Of a stretch of 6,678 nt of DNA, positions 1-6,678 are shown in pieces. Source of the stretch: Bacteroidota bacterium (lineage in GTDB: Bacteria; Bacteroidota; Bacteroidia; Bacteroidales; JAAYUG01); assembly GCA_021812865.1 (NCBI GenBank), contig JAKAMP010000161.1, positions 1 through 6,678 on the forward strand, given 5' to 3'. The first letter of the stretch is position 1; every line of letters begins with the position of its first letter. The position numbers and the translations under genes are program-made. The notes under the pieces are model-generated. The model was not told the origin of the DNA, searched no databases, and saw nothing but the letters and a program-made list of their open reading frames with translations.

Positions 1-300
1 CAACCGTTTCATCGGTCGCTGACTGGTATTGTCCACTTCGCATGTATTCCGCCGGCCATTGATTTCACCAGGGGTAATTTTCCTGCCAGGAACCGATCTG
101 TTTGTATCAAATCTCCTGGGCAGTTTCACCTTTACTTTCAGTGATTATTATAAGACCTAAGATCTGATGGATTCCTATTGTACACCGTTGAGCGCTTATG
201 ATTGTGAAACCCGGTGACCAAAAAGTATCTATATTGTTTACGGCAAGTTGCTTCTGAACTCTTTCTTGTTGAATGAGGGTATTGTTCACTGCATAGACGG
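1..300. other. Region downstream of hemH without a confident gene
   Basis: This stretch is more AT-rich in its middle (about 120-250) than the hem genes. On the minus strand it contains a 60-codon frame from GTG 289 to TGA 107, just 11 bp after hemH. A second frame is open from a possible GTG at 129 to the left edge. Neither has a recognisable motif, a good ribosome site or a known family. No tRNA, stable hairpin followed by a T tract, or CRISPR repeat was seen. A short near-palindrome, TTCCTGCCAGGAA, sits at 80-92. The region may be intergenic, or may hold the start of a gene that continues leftward. Confidence 0.5.
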
Positions 301-1311
301 CTATGACCGGCGTATCATTTCACCGATTGCTTTCACCCACGCATCGCTGTCGTTGAGGCTTTCCACAGGCACAAGTGATTCTCCACCATGTTGTCTGAAC
401 AATTCTTGGAATTCCATGCCGACTTCCACCGTGGTTTCAAGACAATCGGCGGTAAAGGAAGGGCATACAACCAGGATCCGTTTTTTACCCAGTTTGGCAA
501 GTTCTACTATGGTTTTGTCGGTGAAGGGGCCGAGCCAGTTTTTTGAAATCCGTGACTGGAAGCAAACCGTATAGCGGGAGGATTCCATCTGCAACCTGGC
601 TGCCAGCAGCCTAGTGGTGGCATAGCAGGCTGCATGATAGCAATACCGGTTTTCCACGTTGACTTCCGTGGTACAACGACATTCATCGCAGGTTTTTCCG
701 GGGTGTGAGGCTAGTACCTGGCTCAATGGCAATCCGTGGTAGCTGAAAAGAATATAATCGAATTCCCGGTAATTATGCTCTTCGATTTTTGAGGTCCAGG
801 CTTCCAGGAAAAGGGGATGGTCATAATATTGAGTGATGGTGGTTAGGGCCGGAATTTTGAAGTTTGCACCGGACAGTCTCATAATTTTTTCCAGCACGGA
901 GCCGGTGGTGGAAGTCGCATACTGGGGAAACAGGGGGAAAGCGATGATCCGTTCGGCTTTCTGGTCTTTCGCTTTTTTCAGAACTTCGGCAAGTCCGGGT
1001 TGTCCGTAATTCATGGCCAGTTCAACCTGGAAATCCTTACCCAGGAGAGCCTGCAATTTTTGCTGAAGCGACCGCCCATGAACGAGCAAAGGAGAGCCCT
1101 TCCCGGTCCATAATTTCCGGTATCGTTCTGTGGACCGACGTACTCGGAAAGGCACGATAATGAAGTTGACCAGTATTTTCCGGGCCAGCCAGGGCAAGGT
1201 AATGACGCGGGGATCGTTGAGAAACTGCAACAGGTACTTACGGACAGCAGAAACTTCTGGTTTATCGGGCGTTCCGACATTCAGGAGCAATACGGCTGTT
1301 TTTGGAGTCAT
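301..1311 (-). CDS. hemH: Ferrochelatase with internal cysteine cluster
   Basis: Ferrochelatase inserts Fe(II) into protoporphyrin IX, the final step of the pathway. The 336-residue product has the family's usual length and motifs: LLLNVGTP at 8-15, MNYGQP at 100-105, FPLFPQYATSTTGS at 125-138, FSYHGLP at 189-195 with the catalytic, metal-binding His192, and CPSFTADCLETTVEVG at 283-298, where E292 is the likely partner acidic residue. Between them lie five cysteines at 208, 211, 213, 224 and 229 (CDECRC, then CYHAAC). This matches the position of internal [2Fe-2S]-cluster cysteines reported for some bacterial ferrochelatases, so a cluster is plausible but not proven. The start is ATG 1311, 8 bp after the membrane protein gene, because LLLNVGTP follows at once; there is no Shine-Dalgarno sequence. 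It ends with TAG and appears to be the last gene of the operon within the window. No transmembrane tail is visible. Confidence 0.97.
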   Translation of the reverse strand: MTPKTAVLLLNVGTPDKPEVSAVRKYLLQFLNDPRVITLPWLARKILVNFIIVPFRVRRSTERYRKLWTGKGSPLLVHGRSLQQKLQALLGKDFQVELAMNYGQPGLAEVLKKAKDQKAERIIAFPLFPQYATSTTGSVLEKIMRLSGANFKIPALTTITQYYDHPLFLEAWTSKIEEHNYREFDYILFSYHGLPLSQVLASHPGKTCDECRCTTEVNVENRYCYHAACYATTRLLAARLQMESSRYTVCFQSRISKNWLGPFTDKTIVELAKLGKKRILVVCPSFTADCLETTVEVGMEFQELFRQHGGESLVPVESLNDSDAWVKAIGEMIRRS

Positions 1312-1319
1312 ACGCCGGT

Positions 1320-1757
1320 TTATCGGTAAATCATGTAAAAGGTCCGAGCCACCACGGTGATCAGGGTAGCAATGCCGTAGTAAAAAGATGCATACCCGAA
1401 CCGGTTACGGTCGCCCGTGGTTTTCCGTATGAATATGCCTCCGATCTGCGACAGGATGAGGGCGAAAGTCATTACATAGAAATGCTCCACCACCCAGAAC
1501 CGCAGGGAAGCCTGCTTCACGGCATGCTGAATATCTATTGACGATTTGGAGGCAGGGTCAATGAAGAAATACATGATGATGCCGTTGATCAGAGTAAGAT
1601 ACAAAAGGCCCATGAAGAGCAATGCAAGGTATTTATCCTTTTTGATATAGACGAGGTTTTTAAACCAGCCTGCCAGCGATCTGACCGAAAGCGTGACCGC
1701 TACCACCAGGAACAAAGCGCTGGTAAAAACATGCAGAAGGATCATGAACCGGTACAT
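1320..1757 (-). CDS. Four-helix membrane protein of the Bacteroidota 'cytochrome B'-like family, between hemG and hemH
   Basis: The 145-residue protein has four hydrophobic stretches at about 3-25, 43-65, 90-110 and 120-143, joined by short basic loops (KKDK near 39-42, RKTTGDRNR at 111-119), so it is an integral inner-membrane protein. The layout resembles small proteins annotated 'cytochrome B' or hypothetical in Bacteroidota: a His near the start of helix 1 (H9, LLHVF), LxNGIIMYF in helix 2, and LRFWVVEH before helix 3 (H92). In the homologues I recall, that motif reads EHP; here it is EHF. No function is established. H9 and H92 might bind heme, which is inference. The frame extends upstream to ATG 1832, but those 25 residues overlap the hemG 3' end and look non-coding. 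ATG 1757 starts directly at the hydrophobic helix, 16 bp after the hemG stop, with a weak AAAGG just upstream. It ends 8 bp before hemH. HemJ is another four-helix heme-pathway protein, but I do not see its pattern here. Confidence 0.82.
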   Translation of the reverse strand: MYRFMILLHVFTSALFLVVAVTLSVRSLAGWFKNLVYIKKDKYLALLFMGLLYLTLINGIIMYFFIDPASKSSIDIQHAVKQASLRFWVVEHFYVMTFALILSQIGGIFIRKTTGDRNRFGYASFYYGIATLITVVARTFYMIYR

Positions 1758-1773
1758 AGGCCTTTGTTTTGCG

Positions 1774-3135
1774 TTATACCAGGGTTGACAGCAGTTTCCC
1801 CTGTTTGATACGGTCGGCCATACCGATTCCATCGCGGATATTACCGCCCAGGATCAGCCCCTTGTGCATGGACTGTATTTTGTCGATTGCTTCCAGCTTT
1901 TCGCGGCTTTCAGCCCCGTATTGCGGGATAGCATGATGGTAACGGATGATTCTGAATACATCGGGGTTGAATTTACCGGGCTTCATGAGGTCGGTAAATT
2001 CCCTTGCCACTATAGTACGGATTTCATCATCGGTTTTTGCGAACAGGTCTTCACGGCGAACGCCTCCCACGAACACTGAACACAGGGCTCCTCCCTGCGG
2101 CGCTCGTCCCGATAACAGGGCGGAGAGGAACAGTACACCCAGCACATCGCGTTTTTCCTTGAACGGGATCAGTCCGCCGAAACCGTCGAGGGGCATTCCG
2201 TTCCATTCCCTGAAACCAAGCACTGCCTGGATAACCTTCGCATATTTCATCTTCTCCAGGGGAGAGATCAGGTTCCTGTCGACGAAAGGCAGCATGCTGC
2301 CAAGGGCATAGGCTCCTGTGGTAGTAATGACCTTGCGGGCTTTCACGGTGAATTTTTCACCATTCACCATTCCGGTAAGGGTATAGCCGCCTTCGGATGG
2401 AATGATTTCTGTATTTTTAGCATTGAGCAGGAACCTGTCTTTTCCTGCAGCCTGCCAAAGTGCGTTGGTGAGATTCGATAAGCCGCCTTCCACGGAAAAC
2501 ACCTTACGGGTAGCTTTCTTATCGCGTTCGCTCTTATTTTCGAACATTTTTTTCACTGAACCGCCAATGAAACTGCCGTAAGTCTGCTCTAAGTTGTACA
2601 GTTTCGGGAAGGCATATTTAGTGAGGAGAAGAGCAGGATCGCCCGAATATACGCCCAGGATGAACGGGTCAATGGCATAATCAAGGAAACTGTTGCCCAT
2701 GCGCCTTTTTACCAGTCCGCTCAGAGGCTCTTCCGGATCAGTACCTCTTTTCCTGAAAGGTTCTCCCAGAATCCTGAACTTGTCCTTCAGAGTAAACAGA
2801 GGCGTTTTTACAGCCGAAACCAGGCCCATAGGCATGGCTTCCCATTTCCCGTTCTTCAGGATATACCGTTTGTTAACGTTTTCCCCAGCAATCTCGAGCT
2901 TGCATGCGTCTTTGAGGTCTTCAAAAATCTCTGCGGCATCGGGATTGCCCAGCACCCCGGTATTGGGGCCTTCTTCAAAGGTAAACCCATTCTCGTGGCT
3001 CGTTTGGATTACACCTCCGACCCTGTCTTTTTCTTCCAGTACGAGAAAATCGCGGTTGTTCCTTGACAGGTAAAATGCAGTAGTGAGACCGGTAAGCCCG
3101 GCGCCTATGACAACAATATCAACATTCTTTTCCAT
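1774..3135 (-). CDS. hemG: Protoporphyrinogen IX oxidase, FAD-dependent (HemY/PgoX type)
   Basis: This enzyme takes six electrons from protoporphyrinogen IX to form protoporphyrin IX, acting as a membrane-associated flavoprotein. The 453-residue product begins with a Rossmann FAD-binding motif, VVIGAGLTGLTTAFYLSR (GAGLTG at 11-16), followed by the acidic LEEKDRVGG at 33-41 and the FEEGPN segment. The C-terminal GGNIRDGIGMADRIKQG, from about residue 430, is the second FAD-contact region typical of protoporphyrinogen oxidases and related amine oxidases. The start is ATG 3135, 6 bp after the hemN stop, with no recognisable Shine-Dalgarno sequence. Flanking by hemN and hemH points to protoporphyrinogen as substrate, although HemY-type enzymes of Gram-positives oxidise coproporphyrinogen instead. 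The symbol follows common genome annotation usage; this protein is unrelated to the flavodoxin-like E. coli HemG. No truncation or missing motif is visible. Confidence 0.93.
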   Translation of the reverse strand: MEKNVDIVVIGAGLTGLTTAFYLSRNNRDFLVLEEKDRVGGVIQTSHENGFTFEEGPNTGVLGNPDAAEIFEDLKDACKLEIAGENVNKRYILKNGKWEAMPMGLVSAVKTPLFTLKDKFRILGEPFRKRGTDPEEPLSGLVKRRMGNSFLDYAIDPFILGVYSGDPALLLTKYAFPKLYNLEQTYGSFIGGSVKKMFENKSERDKKATRKVFSVEGGLSNLTNALWQAAGKDRFLLNAKNTEIIPSEGGYTLTGMVNGEKFTVKARKVITTTGAYALGSMLPFVDRNLISPLEKMKYAKVIQAVLGFREWNGMPLDGFGGLIPFKEKRDVLGVLFLSALLSGRAPQGGALCSVFVGGVRREDLFAKTDDEIRTIVAREFTDLMKPGKFNPDVFRIIRYHHAIPQYGAESREKLEAIDKIQSMHKGLILGGNIRDGIGMADRIKQGKLLSTLV

Positions 3136-3141
3136 GGTGAA

Positions 3142-4509
3142 TTATATGGTTTTTGAATACATTCCTTGTTTTACATCGAGTTGCGGGTCGAACGCCATGG
3201 CAATATTCCGTACCACCAGCATGCCCTGGCGGTTCACCTGGATGCCGTTATCGTTCAGTTCCAGCAGGTCGTCTTCGATAAATTCATCCAGTTTTTCAGG
3301 CGAAAACCTAAGGGCACTCTTCAGTTCATCCGCAGTAAGGCCAAACTGTGAGGCTGTTTCCTTGAAATCGAGAACTCCGTTGCACATCACGGCATTGATC
3401 ACTTCGCGCACCATGATCTCTTCGGGTTTGAGGTGATAACCTCTTTCTATGGCCATGCCCTTATTTTCCACGGCTTCGATGTACTGCTCGTAATTCTTGA
3501 TGTTCTGGCTATAGGCATTCCATAGCTGGCTGATGCCGCTGGATCCGAAGGCATACACCTGCCCGGTGGTTTCGCGGGTGCAGTATCCCTGGAAGTTACG
3601 GTGCAGCTTGTGTTCCTGCAGGGCTACGGCCAGGTCGTCGGTTGGTTTGGCATAATGATCCAGCCCTATAGGCACATAACCATTCGAAATGAGCATTCCG
3701 TAAGCCATTTCGAAGAGGTGAAATTTCTCCTCGGTGGTGGGCAGCCCAATTTTCTCCAGCTTTTCCATGGCCTTGTTCACCCAGGGCACATGGGCATACG
3801 AGAAGGTCACAAGCCGATCGGGCGAAAGGGCAAGGGCCTGGGTGATATTATCGGCAAAAATCTCGGGTGTTTGCCTTGGCAGGCCATAGATCAGATCGAT
3901 GTTGATGCTGTTGAAATGATTTGCACGCAGATGGGCAAACAGCTCTTCCATGGGCAGGAGCGACGACAGCCGGTTCACTGCCTGCAGCACCTCGGCATGG
4001 AAATCCTGCACACCCAGGCTGATACGGTTGAAGCCAACGCGGGTCAGCATATCGATATGATCGTGGGTGAGGTAAGCGGGACTGCATTCCATGGCCACTT
4101 CCGCCTTAGGACTGAAAAGGAATTCATCTTTCAGCATAGCCATGATCTCCTCGATATATTCGAAAGGAATGGAATTGGGTGTGCCTCCACCCCAATGCAC
4201 CTGGGTAACCGGCCTGTTCTTGTCGATCAGGGCCGATACCGTTCTGATCTCCCTGATCAGGGCCCGGACATACCGTTCAATGTGATTCTTTTCCTTGGCA
4301 ATGCCCGTGTTACAACCACAGAAATGACATAACCGCGGACAGAAAGGAATATGAATGTAGATGGAAATGTTATGCGGTTGTTCGTGGTTCGAATCCAGCA
4401 CAGACTGCCGGTAGTCGCCGGATGTAAACCCGGAATTGAAAAAGTTGGCCTGGGTTTAACTAGTATACCGCGGACCGGGCCTGTTATATTTCAGCAAAAT
4501 GTCATTCAT
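3142..4509 (-). CDS. hemN: Oxygen-independent coproporphyrinogen III dehydrogenase, reading frame broken by TAA at codon 18
   Basis: This radical-SAM enzyme oxidatively decarboxylates two propionates of coproporphyrinogen III to give protoporphyrinogen IX without oxygen. From ATG 4509 the frame would give 455 codons, like the 457 residues of E. coli HemN. The [4Fe-4S] motif IHIPFCPRLCHFCGCN supplies C57, C61 and C64 plus the following C66, the CxxxCxxCxC pattern of true HemN and not HemW. The SAM-binding GGGTP is at about 107-111. The N-terminal KYNRPGPRYTS (7-17) runs into an in-frame TAA at 4456-4458, where the family has the second Tyr of RYTSYPT, and the frame resumes as TQANFF. The longest uninterrupted frame begins at GTG 4401 (419 codons, 3142-4401) and would lack the first 36 residues. 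The stop codon lies 6 bp before hemG. It could be a recent pseudogene, an N-truncated product, or a local sequence error. Family assignment is secure; functional status is uncertain. Confidence 0.93.
4456..4458 (-). other. In-frame TAA interrupting the RYTSYPT motif of hemN
   Basis: Reading from ATG 4509, codons 14-20 are CGG TAT ACT AGT TAA ACC CAG, giving R-Y-T-S-stop-T-Q, then GCC AAC (A-N). The family consensus here is R-Y-T-S-Y-P-T/P-A. The frame is identical before and after, so this is not a simple frameshift. The bases fit either three clustered substitutions or a one-base gain plus a one-base loss around the CCC. hemN itself, hemG, hemL and the small membrane protein gene all end in TAA, so TAA is a normal stop here. 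Confidence 0.85.
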
Positions 4510-5543
4510 CACTGTCTTCTCCAATTAGCTGATTTTATCCATTCAACAAGGTATTTTGCATTTTCAAACGGAATACCCGGCAGGAATCCATGACCGAGAT
4601 TAAAAATCCATTGATGTTCATTTTTCCCGAATTCAAGATATTTTACCAGTTCATTCTCTATGTCCTTCTGCCCCGCAAAGAGCAGCCTGGGATCGAGATT
4701 ACCCTGCAATCCCACCCCGGGGTGCACCAGTTTCCTGGCTTCAGTAATGGGGGTTTGCCAGTCCACGCTTACAAAATCGCAGAGTTCGGGTGTGATGGTA
4801 CTGAGTCCCGAGCCGATATCCTTTGGGAAATAGATAAACTTTATTCCTTTGTTGCGAACTGCCCTGGCTATTTTCTGAATGGAAGGGTAGAACATTTCCT
4901 GGTAAACATCGAAAGGAAGGATGCCTCCATGGGTTTCGAAAAGCTGGAAGGCGTCAATACCGTGTTCTATCTGCCGGGTGGCATATTCAATGGTCAGGTC
5001 AGTCACTACTTCGATGAGTTTCCGGACGAGGGATTTGTTTTGATATAAGAAGGCGATGGCCTGTACGAAGTTGGATTTGCTGCTGAGCCCTTCGAGCATG
5101 TAACAAAGAACGGTGAGCGGGGCTCCGGCAAACCCGATGAGGGGAGTGTTATCCGGTCTCGTTTTGATGATCTCATCGATAGCCTTGTATATGTATTCGA
5201 GTTTCGAAGGATCAGGATGCAGGGCTTCGAGTGGGTTGTCGTAATCCTTGAGGGGCTTGTCAAATTTGGGCCCATGGTCGGTGAAATCGAGTCCCATTCC
5301 CATGGCATAGGGAATAACCAGGATATCCGAAAAAAGTATGGCTGCGTCCACCCCCAGGTCGTGCACGGGAAGGAGGGTTACCTGTGCGGCCAGGGACGGG
5401 TTGCTCATCAGTTCCCAGAAAGAATACCTGCTGCGCATATCAAGGTAGGAGGGAAGCACTCGCCCGGCCTGTCGCATGAACCATACGGGCGGGCGCGAAG
5501 TGGGTCTGCCTTGCAGCGTTTCCAGGAAGATGGGATTTTGCAT
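4509..5543 (-). CDS. hemE: Uroporphyrinogen III decarboxylase
   Basis: This cofactor-free cytosolic enzyme removes four carboxylates from uroporphyrinogen III to give coproporphyrinogen III. The 344-residue product has the usual length for the family. It carries the N-terminal signature PPVWFMRQAGRVLPSY at 18-33, whose arginines (R24, R28) bind substrate carboxylates. Asp in ILFSDILVIP (D73) matches the catalytic aspartate that contacts the pyrrole NH groups. The second signature, GFAGAPLTVLCYMLEG, includes Y148, and the C-terminal LGHGFLPG contributes His318. The start is ATG at 5543, because the conserved region begins a few residues later. No clear Shine-Dalgarno sequence precedes it. The TGA stop shares one base with an ATG (TGATG) that opens the hemN frame, which suggests translational coupling. 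This is the true HemE family, not the methyltransferase-like (MtaA/CmuA) relatives, because the PVWxMRQAGR signature and neighbouring heme genes agree. Confidence 0.98.
   Translation of the reverse strand: MQNPIFLETLQGRPTSRPPVWFMRQAGRVLPSYLDMRSRYSFWELMSNPSLAAQVTLLPVHDLGVDAAILFSDILVIPYAMGMGLDFTDHGPKFDKPLKDYDNPLEALHPDPSKLEYIYKAIDEIIKTRPDNTPLIGFAGAPLTVLCYMLEGLSSKSNFVQAIAFLYQNKSLVRKLIEVVTDLTIEYATRQIEHGIDAFQLFETHGGILPFDVYQEMFYPSIQKIARAVRNKGIKFIYFPKDIGSGLSTITPELCDFVSVDWQTPITEARKLVHPGVGLQGNLDPRLLFAGQKDIENELVKYLEFGKNEHQWIFNLGHGFLPGIPFENAKYLVEWIKSANWRRQ
4516..4522 (-). promoter_or_regulatory. Shine-Dalgarno-like site for hemN, inside the hemE 3' end
   Basis: On the minus strand, GGAGAAG lies within the last codons of hemE, with 9 nt between GGAG and the ATG at 4509. 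It is the clearest ribosome binding site in the window. It helps decide that hemN originally started at 4509, not at the GTG at 4401, which has no purine-rich stretch before it. Confidence 0.55.
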
Positions 5544-5571
5544 ATGAGATGTTACCGGATTAGAGGGTGGA

Positions 5572-6678
5572 TTAATGTTTCAGATGTTCCATGGCCTGTA
5601 GGGAGGCTTCGATAGTGGCTTCCAGTTCGGCATCGGTATGCGCGAGGGATATAAATGCAGCTTCGAACTGCGAAGGGGCAAGGTATATTCCGTTTTCGAG
5701 GGCCAGCTTGAAATATTTTGCATACCTGGCTGTATCGGCTTTTACAGCCGTTTGATATGAATTCACTTTTTTCACCTCCGTGAAAAAGAGAGTCATGCAG
5801 GAGCCAATGCGGTTGATCACGCCTGGAATACCTGCCTTTTCCAGGTTACGGCGCAGGCCGTTTTCCAGCAACGCTCCTTTCCGGTCAAGCTCTTCATAGA
5901 AGCCGGGCGTTTCGTCGATGATTTTCAAAGTGGCCAGTCCGGCGCTCATTGCCAGCGGGTTGCCCGCGAGGGTGCCTGCCTGGTACACCGGACCCAGCGG
6001 GGCAAGCTGACTCATGATTTCCTTGCGGCCTCCGTATGCACCCACCGGCAGTCCACCCCCGATGATTTTTCCCAGGGTAGTGAGGTCGGGAGTCACTCCG
6101 TAATATTCCTGGGCGCCCCCTTTGGCAATGCGGAAACCCGAGATCACTTCGTCGAAGATTAGCAAGGCGCCGTATTTCAGGGTGATCTCCCTGAGCCCTT
6201 CCAGGAAGCCCGGTTCGGGAAGGAATACACCCATGTTGGCGGGTACCGGTTCAACGATCACGGCGGCTACCTGATCGCCTTTTTCCTTAAAAATGGCTTC
6301 TACTGTTGCAAGGTCGTTATACTGGGCAATCAGCGTGTCTTTTGCAGTGCCCTGGGTAACGCCGGGACTGTCGGGGTAGCCCAGGGTAAGTGCTCCCGAA
6401 CCGGCCTTGATAAGAAAACTATCGGCATGCCCATGATAGCAGCCCTGGAATTTGATAATGATATCGCGGCGGGTGTATCCACGGGCCAGGCGCAGAGCGC
6501 TCATTGTGGCTTCAGTACCTGAGTTCACCATGCGGACCAGGTCCATGGAAGGAACCATCTTTTTAATCAACTCGGCCAGTTCCGATTCGGCAATGGTAGG
6601 CGCTCCATAACTGGTTCCCAGCAGGGCTGCCTCCTGGATGGCGCTGATCACCCTTGTATCGGCATGGCCAAGGATCAT
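5572..6678 (-). CDS. hemL: Glutamate-1-semialdehyde 2,1-aminomutase (5' end cut by window edge)
   Basis: This PLP-dependent cytosolic enzyme converts glutamate-1-semialdehyde to 5-aminolevulinate, the last step of the C5 (glutamyl-tRNA) route into tetrapyrroles. The visible 368 residues show hallmarks of the family: [17 protein letters not shown] near residues 51-67, GCYHGHAD at 79-86, the FDEVISGFR aspartate that contacts the PLP ring at about D176, the Schiff-base lysine in [16 protein letters not shown] (K204 of the visible part), and [13 protein letters not shown] after it. The frame is still open at the right edge. The first visible residues (MILGHAD) match the internal PMVLGH segment that sits roughly 60 residues into full-length enzymes of about 425-430 residues. 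The ATG at 6678 is therefore not the real start, and the N-terminus lies outside the window. It ends with TAA 28 bp before hemE and is probably co-transcribed with it. Identity is very secure. A class-III aminotransferase of other function is unlikely given the exact GSAM motifs. Confidence 0.97.
   Translation of the reverse strand: MILGHADTRVISAIQEAALLGTSYGAPTIAESELAELIKKMVPSMDLVRMVNSGTEATMSALRLARGYTRRDIIIKFQGCYHGHADSFLIKAGSGALTLGYPDSPGVTQGTAKDTLIAQYNDLATVEAIFKEKGDQVAAVIVEPVPANMGVFLPEPGFLEGLREITLKYGALLIFDEVISGFRIAKGGAQEYYGVTPDLTTLGKIIGGGLPVGAYGGRKEIMSQLAPLGPVYQAGTLAGNPLAMSAGLATLKIIDETPGFYEELDRKGALLENGLRRNLEKAGIPGVINRIGSCMTLFFTEVKKVNSYQTAVKADTARYAKYFKLALENGIYLAPSQFEAAFISLAHTDAELEATIEASLQAMEHLKH

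Noticed and set aside
80..92. Near-palindrome TTCCTGCCAGGAA as an operator or terminator
   Set aside because: It is a single 13-bp site with a tiny loop, no T tract and no second copy; chance is the simplest explanation.
1..129. Start of another minus-strand gene from GTG 129 to the left edge
   Set aside because: The frame stays open for 43 codons, but that is too short and motif-free to distinguish from chance.
214..250. Bacteroidota-type promoter (TTG, then TACTTTTTG) on the minus strand
   Set aside because: The spacing between the two elements is about 16 nt, shorter than the usual 19 or more, the -7 element is imperfect, and no clear gene follows.
1758..1832. A longer start (ATG 1832) for the four-helix membrane protein
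   Set aside because: The extra 25 residues overlap hemG, look non-coding and precede the hydrophobic N-terminus; ATG 1757 fits operon spacing better.
3601..4332. A 243-codon plus-strand open frame antisense to hemN
   Set aside because: hemN motifs on the opposite strand explain the sequence; the plus-strand translation has no recognisable domain and arises from codon bias in hemN.
4402..4509. A simple frameshift as the cause of the hemN break
   Set aside because: Codons before and after the TAA are in the same frame and both match HemN, so a single uncompensated indel cannot explain it.
4590..5048. A 152-codon plus-strand open frame antisense to hemE
   Set aside because: It lies wholly inside hemE, whose identity is certain, and its translation shows no family motif.
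6676..6678. ATG at the right edge as the hemL start
   Set aside because: It aligns to an internal methionine-containing segment about 60 residues into GSA aminotransferases, so the gene continues beyond the window.

Overview
The window carries one tightly packed minus-strand operon for the second half of protoheme biosynthesis. It probably comes from a member of the Bacteroidota, most likely Bacteroidales-like. Three things suggest this: the HemN signature (CPRLCHFCGCN) as I remember it from that group, mostly weak or absent Shine-Dalgarno sequences before the genes, and a small four-helix 'cytochrome B'-type membrane protein of a kind common in Bacteroidota. The assignment is by motif memory only; no search was run.

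In transcription order (right to left) the genes are hemL (glutamate-1-semialdehyde aminotransferase, cut by the right edge), hemE (uroporphyrinogen decarboxylase), hemN (oxygen-independent coproporphyrinogen III dehydrogenase), hemG (FAD-dependent protoporphyrinogen oxidase, HemY type), an unnamed four-helix membrane protein, and hemH (ferrochelatase). Spacings are 28 bp, a 1-bp overlap (TGATG), 6 bp, 16 bp and 8 bp, so one polycistronic mRNA is likely. The gene order follows the order of the enzymatic steps. HemA, HemB, HemC and HemD are not in the window; they could lie upstream, beyond the right edge.

Together the genes encode GSA to 5-aminolevulinate (HemL), uroporphyrinogen III to coproporphyrinogen III (HemE), then to protoporphyrinogen IX (HemN), protoporphyrin IX (HemG) and protoheme (HemH). 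Having HemN and HemH with HemG indicates the classical protoporphyrin-dependent branch, not the coproporphyrin-dependent one.

The main anomaly is in hemN. Its natural start is an ATG at 4509 that overlaps the hemE stop and has a GGAG sequence 9 nt upstream. The 455-codon frame from it carries an in-frame TAA at codon 18, exactly inside the conserved RYTSYPT-type motif. Everything on both sides of that stop still reads as HemN. It is either a recent nonsense lesion, a local sequence error, or a case of truncation or recoding. The apparent start at GTG 4401 is only the first start-like codon after the lesion.

The left 300 bp, downstream of hemH, holds no convincing gene, RNA or terminator, only short open frames of unclear status.
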